From Allacma fusca (taxonomy: Eukaryota; Arthropoda; Collembola; Symphypleona; Sminthuridae), in assembly GCA_947179485.1 (NCBI GenBank), contig OX359249.1, forward strand, positions 44,214,915-44,278,914: 64,000 nt of DNA, read 5' to 3'. Below are positions 50,875 to 61,736 of the stretch, piece after piece. Position 1 is the stretch's first letter, and each line of letters starts with the position of its first letter. Position numbers and translations under genes: made by a program. The notes under the pieces were generated by a model. That model ran no database searches. It saw only the letters and a list, made by a program, of their open reading frames with translations, and was not told the origin of the DNA.

Positions 50875-51415
50875 GCCTGGCTCTCTCATACGAGGATATT
50901 ACGGAGCAAGAGTTAAAGAGAGCAGAGTGGGAAAGAGAAAATAGAGAAAGAGAGAACTCTGTACTACTACAGTTTACTACTTGCTCTAGAGAAACATTGT
51001 AGAGCGGCCGTAACCCGTTTTATGCCAAAGGCGGAGATATGCACACTTTGGCGTAATCTAATGTAACATGTATAGAGTTGGAATCCAATGGGTTTTTATA
51101 CCATTGACTCTCTCTCTCTCCTCGTAAGCTATAAGTATGCTAACAATCAGCGGGCTGAAGTTGCTGGCTATGATCGGTCGTAGTAAGTAGATACGTACAG
51201 TAGTAGCATGGGAACTGAGCGAAGCTATAGGGAAACCCCACCTGACAGGGTTTGTTTTCCACAGGAACGTATGTACACACACACAATTGACTTCAACGGG
51301 ACCATATGCACATTGGTAGCTTGGGAGGAAGGACTGGAGCGACGAAACGCTGTTTTATCGTCGATGTGCACTACGCCGTGGAAGCATGTAAGTGTGCTAG
51401 TGTGTGCGGGAGTGA

Positions 51416-51421
<6 letters not shown>

Positions 51422-51448
<27 letters not shown>

Positions 51449-51462
51449 TGTGTGTGTGTGTG
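51422..51462. repeat. Compound (GA)n-(GT)n microsatellite
   Basis: About thirteen GA units followed directly by about seven GT units, the mirror order of the compound repeat at 50169-50199. It interrupts a 171-codon open frame (51208-51723), which is kept open partly by the repeat. Confidence 0.92.
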
Positions 51463-51479
51463 AGTAACAATATGAGCCA

Positions 51480-51720
51480 AGAACGGAGAGAAAGGAAGGA
51501 GGAAAGGCCGGAGAACGGAGAGAAAAAGACATACCCGGGTGGGTTCACATTGCTATGGACTTTTGGCCGGCTTTTGCGCAGCTTTTCCGCACCGCATCGG
51601 CATCAGCATTGGCATCACATCACATCGCTCCACATGCTGCCACTGCTGCATCTCAATGTGAATTGTGGTAATCGACAGACAGAGAGAAAAGGAGAGTTAC
51701 CTAAATTCCGCACTCAGCCG
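51480..51720. other. G+C-richer patch with cryptic CAT repeats
   Basis: Richer in G+C than its surroundings, with GCATC/GCATT/CACATC words between about 51587 and 51650. Frames on both strands are open but low in complexity (HRHQHWHH on plus, MPMLMPM on minus). No recognisable protein. Confidence 0.4.
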
Positions 51721-51929
51721 TAACACTCCACTTAAATTTCATGAAGGAACCTTTCTACTTCCCACCTTTACCGAAGTGCCTTCAGAGGACCCTTCACAGC
51801 CTCCAGTGGCTCCCCCTATGTCCAAATCCTCGAATGCAAAGGAGAGCCCTGCCATTCTGTATATCACCCGCATTTCTAAGGCCAAGGTTCATTATCATTG
51901 ATAATTACGTCAATTCCGGGAATAAGTTT

Positions 51930-52510
51930 TGTCTGGATACTATTTTTGTAGGAAAGATATTTTTGGAGGCAATTTTCTTGGTGTTATTTATAGGGCCAAT
52001 TTTTTGTTGGCGCCATGGGCGCAGGTGTAGTATACATATGTATAATTATTTGTAGACAGTATTTTCTAGCAACCCAATTTTTGTAGCTACTATTTTCTAG
52101 TAACCCAATTTTTGTAGCTATTATTTTCTAATAACCCAATTTTTCTAGTTACTATTTTCTAGCAACCCAATTTTTGGAGCTACTATTTTCTAGCAAGGCA
52201 ATGTCTGTAGCTGCTATTCTCTCGCAGTAACTTTTATGGGTATTCGAAGGGACGATTTTTTTTTTCAGCAGGTGTAACAATTTTGAAGGTGCGAATCCTT
52301 TGGAAAAGAATTTCGGAGGTATCATTTTTTGATAACATTTTGGCAACATTATTTCTAAAATATATTCTGCGGCAGGATCTCCCAATAAATTTTGCCCTAG
52401 TATACATTTTCCGAGGCGGCCTTTCTAAAGGAACATTTGTCTTCTAAATGCGTTACGAAGGCTTTTTAATAAAGATTTTCCCCAAAGCATTTCCTCCACC
52501 TAGGAAATAC
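51930..52510. repeat. Decayed phrase array with a 31-bp tandem core
   Basis: The whole interval consists of words of about 11-16 bp that mostly begin ATTTT or ATTTC, such as ATTTTTGGAGGCA, ATTTTCTTGGTGTT, ATTTTGAAGGTGCGA and ATTTCGGAGGTATC. In the centre (52061-52230) the array is clean, with a 31-bp period. The period can itself be split into two related halves, so an ancient short monomer appears to have dimerised and then been amplified. Confidence 0.75.
52061..52230. repeat. 31-bp minisatellite, about 5.4 copies
   Basis: Copies begin at 52061, 52092, 52123, 52154, 52185 and 52216 (partial), an exact 31-bp period without indels. Each copy reads ATTTTCTAGCAACCCA then ATTTTTGTAGCTACT with few changes; the last copies are the most diverged. 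No open frame or promoter feature is associated. Confidence 0.95.
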
Positions 52511-53560
52511 AATCCTACTTTGTTTTCTTGTTTCATGTGTACGGAATCTTTCGGTCCCGGAGTTAGATGTTGGCTTCCAGGATGTCCAGAGCTAGGAGTA
52601 ACCAGAAGATAAGTAGTTGTAGCTGTAGTTACTGGCAGTGGGCACGACTGGTGTAAAATTTTTATTTCACAATTTGCACATACGCTCATACAGTATTAAG
52701 GGGTTTACTCTGGCCGTCATCGCATGTCTGGATTTCAACTGTCTTATCTCTTATTCATTCACATCGTTTTATTTTTTCCCGGGGCTCTTATTCCCGCTCA
52801 CCTTCCCAATCCCTTTGTACTCTGCACACTCGTCTATAGTCACTGGATAATTCATAAGTCTGTATGATTTTTACTACAGCCGTGGATTTGAGACCGGAGC
52901 TCACACACAATATTACGGAGGAAAAGCCTGGTCTTCCCGATCTTCAAAAAAAGAGCCAGAAGTGTAGGGAAGAGTTGGAGGGAGGAGGAGGATGATGATG
53001 GTGGTAGGTGTAGGGGACTGTATGTATCTACTGTCGTGGGAAATGAAATCACTTCTCCCTTCCTTTCTCTCATTCTCTTTCAATGCGTCAATTGTTCCAG
53101 TACAAAGATTACTACGGCTAAGTACGGCTCAGCATCCTACCGTCATAATTTCTTGATTTCACAAGCAACCCATAATTTTCTCTTACTCCTGAATTTTTTT
53201 TCCCCTTTTGGTTTCATTTGTTCTCCATTTTGTTGGGCTGTACTTCCTGTCTTCTATCCGACTACTGTACATGAGACTTTGGGAAGATCTCTAGACGAGA
53301 TGGTTGACAGAGATAGGGACTTTCCCAGTTGATAGCACTCTCTCACTCTAGCGGTTGAGGAGAGAGACACCGTCATTACGTGCCCCTCTGCTCTAACAGG
53401 GAAAATAATACTATGACTTACTACGGTTCATATAATTACTGTCGTGGAGTCTATATATAGGTAATAAACGAAGCGAGAGGAGATGCTAAAAGTGTATGGT
53501 GTTTATATACTCGCTTGAGGAAAATAACCATGGGGTGTAGGTACTGCCATTTGGACTAGC
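52511..53560. other. Non-coding stretch, no gene recognised
   Basis: Short frames only. A GGAGGAGGATGATGATGG purine run lies at about 52979-53000. Nothing else noted. Confidence 0.5.
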
Positions 53561-53632
53561 TGTAGTAGTAATAGTAGTAGTAGTGGTAGTAGTAGTAGTA
53601 GTAGTAGTATGTAGTAGTAGTATGTAGTAGTT
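53561..53632. repeat. (TAG)n trinucleotide microsatellite
   Basis: About twenty TAG/GTA triplets with TGG and ATG interruptions. It closes the TAG-reading plus frame and gives low-complexity runs in other frames; not coding. Confidence 0.92.
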
Positions 53633-56451
53633 GCTGTGCAGTAGACGAACAATGTTTTCCTCGAGAATTGGACTGTAGCTGATAGTGTAAGTCTTGTAGT
53701 GCCATAATTTATGCAACTGAATATGTACAAACTGGGAAGTCTCACATAGCGACAAAATACATGGTAATGGTAGAAGGAGCCCGGCTGTACTTTATTAAGG
53801 AGCATGTATGACTAGCTCTAGTGAGGTAGGACCCTGGAAAGACCATAATACTATGTAGGAGTCTGTCCCTAATTGTGAGCCTGCATATGAGCAAATATGC
53901 ACTATACCCCTCCAAATGAGCTCCATAGTTATGAGGATTTTTCCGTTTGTTTTTCTCTGTTGTTCACCATGTAAGATCTATGTTTTTGTGTGAGCAAATG
54001 GAAAATTAGCCAGGCGTCGCTAAGTCGGCTGGAGGACTAGTCTATTCTTTCACTATGCACACACACAGTCGTACATCCCATGCATTACAAATTACTCCTC
54101 CTACATAGAATTCCATACTTAAGGAGATAGTGAGAGTCTTTCCTTCTCAAATTCAGTGTGTTATGACTTGGTCAGTATGTACATATCTATATGCTCCATG
54201 AGGAAATATAAATCACTCTGATCAGGAACTTTTTCTAAAGACCCAACTCCACACGTATATTCTACACATATGTAGACACATATACATATATCTATAGATA
54301 TATTTACATACATAGATATCTATACATATATGTATGTTATATACACACCATCCATGGAATATGAGCTTATACAGTAAATAGAGCTCACTTGAGCATGCCA
54401 CCATTATACATAGCTAGGCAGAGGGGAAAAAAAAGACTGAAGAAATGAGCGTACACAAGAGAAATAAAACAACTTCTTGAGAATGAGAACTCCTGGAAAG
54501 CTGATTGCGAGCATTTATTAAAACACACGCATCATAATGCCTACCAGTCACAACTGGTTCTCGAAGGAAAGTCCTTAACTTGTAAAATGTTTGGAGAGCA
54601 GACGGACTAACTCATGTGTGGATATATACGGGGAGCGGAGTACTACAGTAGTCTGTGAAGAAAATTGCAAATTGTGATTCGAATTCACTTAAGCGCTTTA
54701 CAACCCTCAGAATTATAATGTTGCTCATCAGCAAAAGTATAATGATGTCAGTTGCTAAATATTTAAAGGGGAGTCGTTGAGATGGGGGAAAGTTATGCTT
54801 TCAGCAGTTGGGCAAAGTACTTCCGAGGAATTGGGAAGTGGAAACCAACTGGTGCTGGTGAAAAGACTGGGGGATCGTCACCTTAATGAGGCTAAGGTTC
54901 GCAGAGCAAGGGTAACAGATTCATTAAAACTTGCTTTGTTGCTCCTTCTCCTACAGACAGAGTCCTACAATTTCCATGGGATTTCCTCACTCCCACTTCT
55001 CCCCACCTCAAGCTTACAGTATGAGATCTCGTATCTACCTAATATTTCATCAAATTAACTCATACGTTCTCATCTTCGGAGAAGATACCCATCCCAAGTC
55101 TTGACACATGGGCATGAATTCCTAGTAGTCATGATGTTGTTATGAATAAATAAGAATATCTAATGAGAAACTTGTGTATTGCAGTAGCATTAGATACTGT
55201 ATCTGTAGTTTCATATGTAATTGATTACATATTAAAATTTGTGTGTAGGACAATGTGTCCATAAGCATGGGCTGTCTTTGTATGGAGGTACACATGTGTA
55301 TGATGTGTATTGGTTTTTTGGACATGGCGTAAAATTGCTCCAGGATATGAAGCAAGGATTAATGAGTCCTGGAAAGTTGAGTGAGGATGGAGTCTGAAGG
55401 AACTTGACAGGATGCAGTTTAGACAGCAATTTTATGCATTCCATCCCCAGTTAATAAAAATAGTTTGAATTTCTTCCCCTCCAACGGATTCCAATGCTGA
55501 AATACTTGGCGGATGGACATTCCAGAGTAATCCAAGTCTCATATAAAGCAGTGGGAAAAAATTGATAATTTCCGAATCTCGCACATCACACACACACACA
55601 CTATAGTAGAGGAGAGGGCTGTTATAGAGGTGCCCCTGGCGGTAGGGGAGTTTGCTGTATGAAGGGTGTGTATATAGTATCTTCCATTAATCACACTAGC
55701 TCTGGTGTCTAATGGTCTTGGGATTCATACTCGTAATAGTTGGGTGTCAGACACAGCCTCCTGGAGCGACTGCCTCTTCCATTCGATACATCGGGGCGGG
55801 TGTAACAAGAAGCTTCACCAGAACTGGGACAGTGCCAGTTGCTCAAGATACGAACAATGCTCATGTATACACATGAGTGAGTAGATGTAGTCCGGAGGTT
55901 TTTACATACCCTATATATATAGACATAAGTACGTAGTCCTAGACTCGTAGTGGAGAGTCAACTCAATTACCATATAGAAAGTCAGCTATGATGAAGATGT
56001 AAATGATTTGGTATCAAGTACTGTCCTGCATCAAGCTTCCAAGGGAATGGCATGAACGGGAATCTAAGTCCAGTGACAAGTCGCCAGGGAATATTCTCCA
56101 TGCATAATGGAACAAGCACATAAGGAAAAGCTTCCTATTAGTCACACTCCTATTTACATGTAGTCTACTCAGTTCGATACTGCTCTCACACAATTTAAGA
56201 CATGCTTTTTTCTAACGTCTCTCGTACATTCTCTTGGAGCCCCCGACTCACACTGTCAGATACATACAATACATGCAACCTACGTATCAATACTGCTAAA
56301 CGTTTTTGTCATACGTATATCCATCGATTATATTTTATTTCCTCTCAGGAGAGGTGTCCTCAATAAATTACGGAAGTTCAGGACGGTGCTACAAATTGCA
56401 GGAAGTTCTTCATTTATAACCTTTTTTTTTTGTTATTTGTAATAATTACTG
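53633..56451. other. Non-coding stretch, no gene recognised
   Basis: Contains a self-complementary ATAT/ACATA-rich zone at 54160-54350 and a short CA run at 55587-55601. Frames are under 100 codons and unrecognised. Confidence 0.5.
55587..55601. repeat. (CA)7 microsatellite
   Basis: Seven CA units with one preceding CAT word. Confidence 0.8.
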
Positions 56452-56547
56452 CATCAATTCAAAACATCCTATTGAATTTCCTTGGGAAAAGCAAAATATC
56501 ATCAATTCAAAACAGCCTATGGAATTTCCTTGGGGAAGCAAATATCA
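56452..56547. repeat. 48-bp tandem duplication
   Basis: Two adjacent copies start at 56452 and 56500. Both begin CATCAATTCAAAACA and share GAATTTCCTTGGG, with a few substitutions and small compensating indels. The second copy is slightly diverged, so the duplication is not brand new. Confidence 0.85.
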
Positions 56548-57241
56548 GGGTCAAGTCAAGCGTTTTTGAGTACTGTGAAATTATTCTAAATTGTTCATTA
56601 ATTTTTGCCACATTTTTTTTCGATTGAAAAGAGGCAGGTAGATGGCGTTTTTTCATATCTATATTATAAGATTTTCTTCCCTTGTACTAATTGAAGTAGT
56701 ATCAACGCTACAGGTTACCACAATTCATATGGCTGCCACAATCAATACGTTCGTACTTGAGGCCTTGTTTGACAGTAGCTACCAATAAATGGTCAGAGCG
56801 GATGTCCCTTCCGCAAATGGCTAGGGGCTAGAGATTCAGGTCTAGTGTAGTAAATTGGACATGATCACAAAAATAAAATGAGAAAAAATAAACGAACTTA
56901 ATGGTTTGTGCAATAGAGCATCTCTGAGAATGCTCCCCCAACTAATTATCATATGCTCTTAAGGAAATCCTTGAAAGCTCTCACATTTAAAACAAATAAC
57001 ACAAAAAACAGGAAGGGAACTAATGAAACCTTCAAAGGAAATGTTGATCATTGAAACCATTAGTGTCGATAGCTAAGACTGAGTGAGGCCCGGCAGTTAA
57101 GAAACCTTGAACCGTCCGCCCAAATGAAAGAAAGCAAAAGGGGCTTACAAAGGCTATATCCGTCCTCGCTCTTTCCCTACATGCTTTTCCGAATGCTATT
57201 AGCATAATGAATTTTTCGAAGGAGAGTGGACAACAAATATG
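56548..57241. other. Non-coding stretch, nothing seen
   Basis: No gene or repeat recognised. Confidence 0.5.
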
Positions 57242-57247
57242 GTATGT

Positions 57248-57302
<55 letters not shown>
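57242..57302. repeat. Long (GT)n microsatellite
   Basis: About thirty GT units with one GAG interruption near the start. Longest simple repeat in the window. Alternating purine-pyrimidine runs of this length can take up Z-DNA. Confidence 0.95.
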
Positions 57303-57304
<2 letters not shown>

Positions 57305-59339
57305 CCCTTGATGATCCATGCAAAAAAAAGGATGCTTTTATTGGTGGTGAAACCTACAAGCCAATATCCAATTCCATTGAAAAGTTTCTTCACGAAGCTA
57401 TACCCTTACAACCATTGAGAGTGTTGTTCATGTTCAAAGGGGAAAGTAAGTCATAGGAGCTGATTTACCGTGAAAAGGCAGTTTTCCCTATGAAAAGTCA
57501 GCACGCAATCTGGGAACAAAGAGGGCGAAAGAGGCTCGGGTCAAAAAGTGTATGTATTTAAATATTTTCCTACAAAACTCTTTCCTACAATGGCAATCTT
57601 TCGAGTATTTTATTACTGGACCAAAGAGATTAATCCCCATAGAGAAATTTCCCTTTGCTTTGTATTTCCAAAGTCCTCTTACAAACTGAGCGACGCTAAG
57701 GGAATACTAGTAGCAGTACTCTTCAGAATATTTCATAGGTACGGGTTTCTGTTTTGAGCCATTGGTTTCAATCTGATATGCAACATAGTATTGATTCCAT
57801 GCACAATTCCGATGCAATAACCCCATATGTAGATACTTACGGGTGTGTGGGCACTCCCGGCTCGGGACGGGGAAGAGCCCTTGATTTTGTCCACATGTTT
57901 ACTCTGATTATGATTACAATAAGTAATACATTCATGGGAGGGAATGGGCCGCCAGACATTTTAGTGAAAGAACCTTTGATCCTGCATGCATGTGTAGACG
58001 TAAGTATATGTTCAGTAGAGCGACGCAATGCGTCACTTTCTTCGAGATTTTGTGCAGGGCGAGATTTTAGATTTTTCTACTATGTACCATCCAATATGTA
58101 CATACATACCCCACTGACTCGAGCAGTAGTACTTTCCGCCACCTCTTCTCCCAGCCATTTACTCTCCGCCCGTATGTACGTCTTACACTTATCTACTTCA
58201 ACTCCCATTCTTTTTTTTCTTCTCTCTACTCCAGCTCAATACACTGAAACAAAGTGTACAGTATCGTCTTTGAACCTCATCCTTCGAACTAGCTTTTCTC
58301 CCTCCTCACCCAACTACATCCCGTAAATGTGCACGTACATATGTACTCAGCCATATGGAAAAACATTCCAGTCCCATAAAGGTGTTTCCATTACAAGATT
58401 ACATAATCGCTACTGCATGCGAAAAGGAACAAAGATCCTTTCAAAATCTTCGACTTCTCCATAATTTATTTGAATTTCTATCCGCAGCTTTTTAATTTCA
58501 TCCCCACTCTCTCCAACTATTTCATCTGTATTTATCTTCCCTGTATTTTCATCCTCTGCCATCTTCCCTGTAGAACGGAATCTAAGTCCTCGTTTTTCCA
58601 AACTTGCCTTCTTTCGTCAAAGTTATCTCCAGCACTTTATGCTTTTAGATATCGGAACCCTTTTAAGTGGAACAAGGCCCTGCCATGCATTACATTTACG
58701 GCTGATACTTTACTCCAAATGTTTTTTAAGACTTGGTAATTATCGATTTTAATTTTTGCTAAAAAGGAAAAAGTGTGTCGGAGTTAATTATTCCTTTTAA
58801 ATTCAAGTGTTTGGAAACGTGAAGATTGGCAGGACAATGCATTGAGGTATGGAGGGTCAGTAAGGGGCAATTATCTGGAAAAGGAGACTGGTTGGACCCC
58901 ATGGTGTATTTAAGTACTCCTTGGTGACTACATTGCTTGGACATAATTTGTCCCCATTGAGACAGAGACCGAACCACACCTCATATTAGTAAGCAAAGTG
59001 TATCTCTACAGTTGCTTAATTCAATTTACTTTTAACTTCATTGAATTTAGCTTGTGAGAGTCAAGTTGAACGCATGGGTGCTTGGGAACTTTTTCCCTGA
59101 CACACACTGGTATAGATATTGAACAACAGCTGCGCATACGACCACTCCACCAAAATTATTTTCTAGTATTCTCCGTCCCCACCACGCAACTTTAACTCAC
59201 TTCTGCACAGAACTACTCATATTAAAATAACAAATATACCCCGGACTCTGTACCTACCAAAGTGTACTCATTCATTGGGACACTCAATCCCAGATACAGC
59301 ATTTACTTACTGATCTACATACCCCGATAACACACATAA

Positions 59340-59343
<4 letters not shown>
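57303..59343. other. Stretch containing the longest open frame
   Basis: Apart from the frame at 57778-58326, nothing gene-like is visible. GTACATAC-type words occur at 58095-58110 and 58175-58185. Confidence 0.45.
57778..58326 (+). CDS. Unrecognised open frame, 182 codons (doubtful)
   Basis: The longest ATG-started frame in the window; the frame is open from 57739, just after an in-frame TAG. The product begins MQHSIDSMHNSDAIT and shows no domain, signal peptide or repeat that I know. A hydrophobic stretch (FVHMFTLIMITISNTF) lies near residue 45 and another (PILFFLLSTPAQ) near residue 140, but a segment of about 20 residues free of charged or polar breaks is not clear. A rough estimate with a uniform base model gives a few percent chance of one such frame in this much A+T-rich DNA, so it is only mildly unusual. 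No promoter or splice evidence. It could be chance. Confidence 0.12.
   Translation: MQHSIDSMHNSDAITPYVDTYGCVGTPGSGRGRALDFVHMFTLIMITISNTFMGGNGPPDILVKEPLILHACVDVSICSVERRNASLSSRFCAGRDFRFFYYVPSNMYIHTPLTRAVVLSATSSPSHLLSARMYVLHLSTSTPILFFLLSTPAQYTETKCTVSSLNLILRTSFSPSSPNYIP

Positions 59344-59368
<25 letters not shown>
59344..59368. repeat. (CA)12 microsatellite
   Basis: Twelve perfect CA units. Confidence 0.92.
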
Positions 59369-59371
<3 letters not shown>

Positions 59372-59559
59372 TCCAAACACTAAGGTGTATTTGCCTCTGT
59401 TTAAGCTCATAAGTACTTTAAATGCTTGCAATGCTTCTTTGACCCCCTTCAATTATTACCTTCCTGGCCCGTGCTTTTAACACTATTGAGTAATGCCTGG
59501 GCTTATCAGGAAGAGTACATCGGTATGAGTAGGAATGCTACAATATAAAACAGCAATAC

Positions 59560-59950
59560 TTAAAATAAATGCTAGAGCCAAGCTTTAACAAAATGTCAAA
59601 AATGAATTTAACTTCTGTTGTTGGAATAAATCAGAAAAACTGTACATTATATTATGACAATTTAAAATCCAAAAGGTAATAATAAAAATTATACTTGACA
59701 AAACTAATGTTTCATATTATCTACTGCTGCTAAAACAGATGCTAACACCCAATACAAGATCTATTGTCAAAACAGATGCTAGACCCCAATGTTAAAAACT
59801 AATGCAAAATCTTAGTGCAAAACAGATGTTAGGAATCAATGGAAATGGCAGAACTTTTAAAGTAGATGAAAGAAATCAGTCCAAATGTTATTGTTACAAT
59901 AGATACAAAAAATCAATGCTAAAAATGAATAGTGCAATTACAGTGTTAGG
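59560..59950. repeat. Decayed A-rich phrase array
   Basis: AAAACAGATGCTA begins at 59732 and 59769, and AAAACAGATGTTA at 59819 (spacings 37 and 50). Between and around them are variants of ACCCCAATG, AAAACTAATGCAAAAT and AATGCTAGAGCCAA. The period is irregular. It looks like an old tandem array without a homogenised core, similar in style to 51930-52510 but with a different word. Confidence 0.6.
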
Positions 59951-61709
59951 TTGGTAATGTTCTACGGATAATGTGACCACGGAGTAGCCAGAGGAGTAAG
60001 AATTAACAAAAAAAGGAAATGCTGAGCTTGAGAGCCCAATATGAACAAACATACAAATGATTAAATCAGCTAGCCTTGTATGTATTTCCCCGTGGCTTTT
60101 CCAGCCGCTTCATTAATTAACCTATGAAGGTTTGATTCACCAACCACACGGAATCTATCGTCTACATCCCGACCGTAATTTATTAAACATGCTTTTTTTT
60201 TGTGAGCAGTCATGGAACGGGGATTACTTACGGCTGCTTGTTGACTTGCTTCCCTACCCAAGGCTATCCCCTCTCAAAAGGTCATTCTTCCTTTTTTAAA
60301 TTGGATTTCCCTGTAATAATCTACTCCCACTAACCGCACAAATTCCTAGAGCTACTACTGCGGACTGAAATCACGTACCGTTCAAACTTGATCCGTTTGT
60401 GGGGTTCAAGTTATTTGGTGTTTTTAGACCAACCGCAGGGTTGGTCATGCCATTTTAACTTTTGAAGTTGTTTCGCTAAATTTGCAGATTTTGCAAGAGT
60501 CAAGAGTCAAGTCAAGCTGCTCGTTCAGCCAAATATCGTTAGGGAAATTAATGATTTTTGGACAGCAGTACATGAATATCAAGGATTGTGGTTATATGAG
60601 CAGGGAATTAAGCAGATATGATGTTGATGGAGATTTTTGGTAAATAAAATTATTGGATTGCAATAAAACACAAAAGTTCAATGATATTGGAGAAGTTTGC
60701 TTTATGTGGAGGAAGCCTGGAGCAATGGGATGATGAGTTCTAGAATTTTACATGATAGTCAAGTACATACATAGATGTCGGTAGCCTATGGAAAAGCCAG
60801 TGATATTTGAGCGTACATACATATGTACATACGTACTACGTAAATGTGTGCGCCACCGGTTTCAAAATCTAAGATGATACTGATACCATGGAAGGAAGAG
60901 TATCACTACCAGTAGATATAGTAGTGGTAATGTTCCCTCCATCAATTTAAATGCTTATGGTTGAAAAACTTGGAAAAAGCGCATTTTTAGAAATAATTCT
61001 TTTTATAAAATCTTGAGGGAGAATTTAGATACGGGCATCTCTTGTAGACTTAAATGCATCTTCTCTTTCTCTACTGATGTCTGGAGACTTGAGAAGGGCG
61101 TGTGATGTCGTCCCCCATGTGTGTTTACTGATGTGGGAGAGATGTGGAGCATGAGTAACAATGGAATGATTCATTAGAAGTAAGTTGGTTGGGTTTGTTG
61201 GTGAAAAGAGAATAATTTGGAGTTGGAGACAATCCTCAAAGTCTGTCCTTATCATTGTCAATAAAAGAGATTTTGATGACTTTTCGTCTTTAGAGTACCG
61301 TCAGTTTGAGTCTCTCTGGCAGACGACAAGAACTGATTGAAAGTCACTAAGAAGTCATGTCGACGAGATACGCAATCATTGTCAACTCACAAAACTTTTA
61401 TCACTTGGTAAGGATCAGCTCGGGAACTGGAGTAAGGACCATGCATACAAAATGCACTCACGGTTATTGTATTTGCCCTTTTTGAAGGAAAGTTATTTGC
61501 CAATAATCTTACAGGATAGAGATAAACTTAATGAAAGGGAGAAGAAAATGACATGGAAATCTGAAGGAGCTGTTCGTAGAAATGTGTAATTACTTATCTT
61601 TCGAGCAGAGGACTTTTAATACTGGAATACTCGGGAAGTGCAAATAACACTTCTTCCGTCACGGAACCAAAACTTGTTTTCCTCAGACCGTCTTCCGAGC
61701 CTCTCCTTT
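59951..61709. other. Non-coding stretch, no gene recognised
   Basis: Contains the hairpin at 60427-60446 and a GTACATAC-rich patch at 60755-60840. Short frames only. Confidence 0.5.
60427..60446. other. Perfect 8-bp hairpin with 4-base loop
   Basis: GACCAACC and GGTTGGTC pair perfectly around GCAG. About 35 bp upstream, AACTTGA and TCAAGTT form a second short stem. The architecture matches the hairpin at 12812-12831 (8-bp stem, 4-base loop), but the sequences differ. Confidence 0.75.
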
Positions 61710-61736
61710 GGAGAGAGAGAGAGAGAGAGAGAGGCT
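61697..61736. repeat. (GA)12 microsatellite bounded by an inverted repeat
   Basis: The GA run (61710-61734) ends in AGAGAGGCTC, which pairs at 9 of 10 positions with GAGCCTCTCC at 61697-61706. A hairpin can therefore enclose the repeat. Confidence 0.8.

Noticed and set aside
53561-53632. Possible short regularly spaced array (CRISPR-like)
   Set aside because: It is a plain TAG trinucleotide repeat without spacers. No CRISPR-like repeat-spacer pattern was seen anywhere in the window.
60420-60446. Hairpin read as a terminator
   Set aside because: No T-run follows the stem, and rho-independent terminators are not expected in what looks like animal nuclear DNA.
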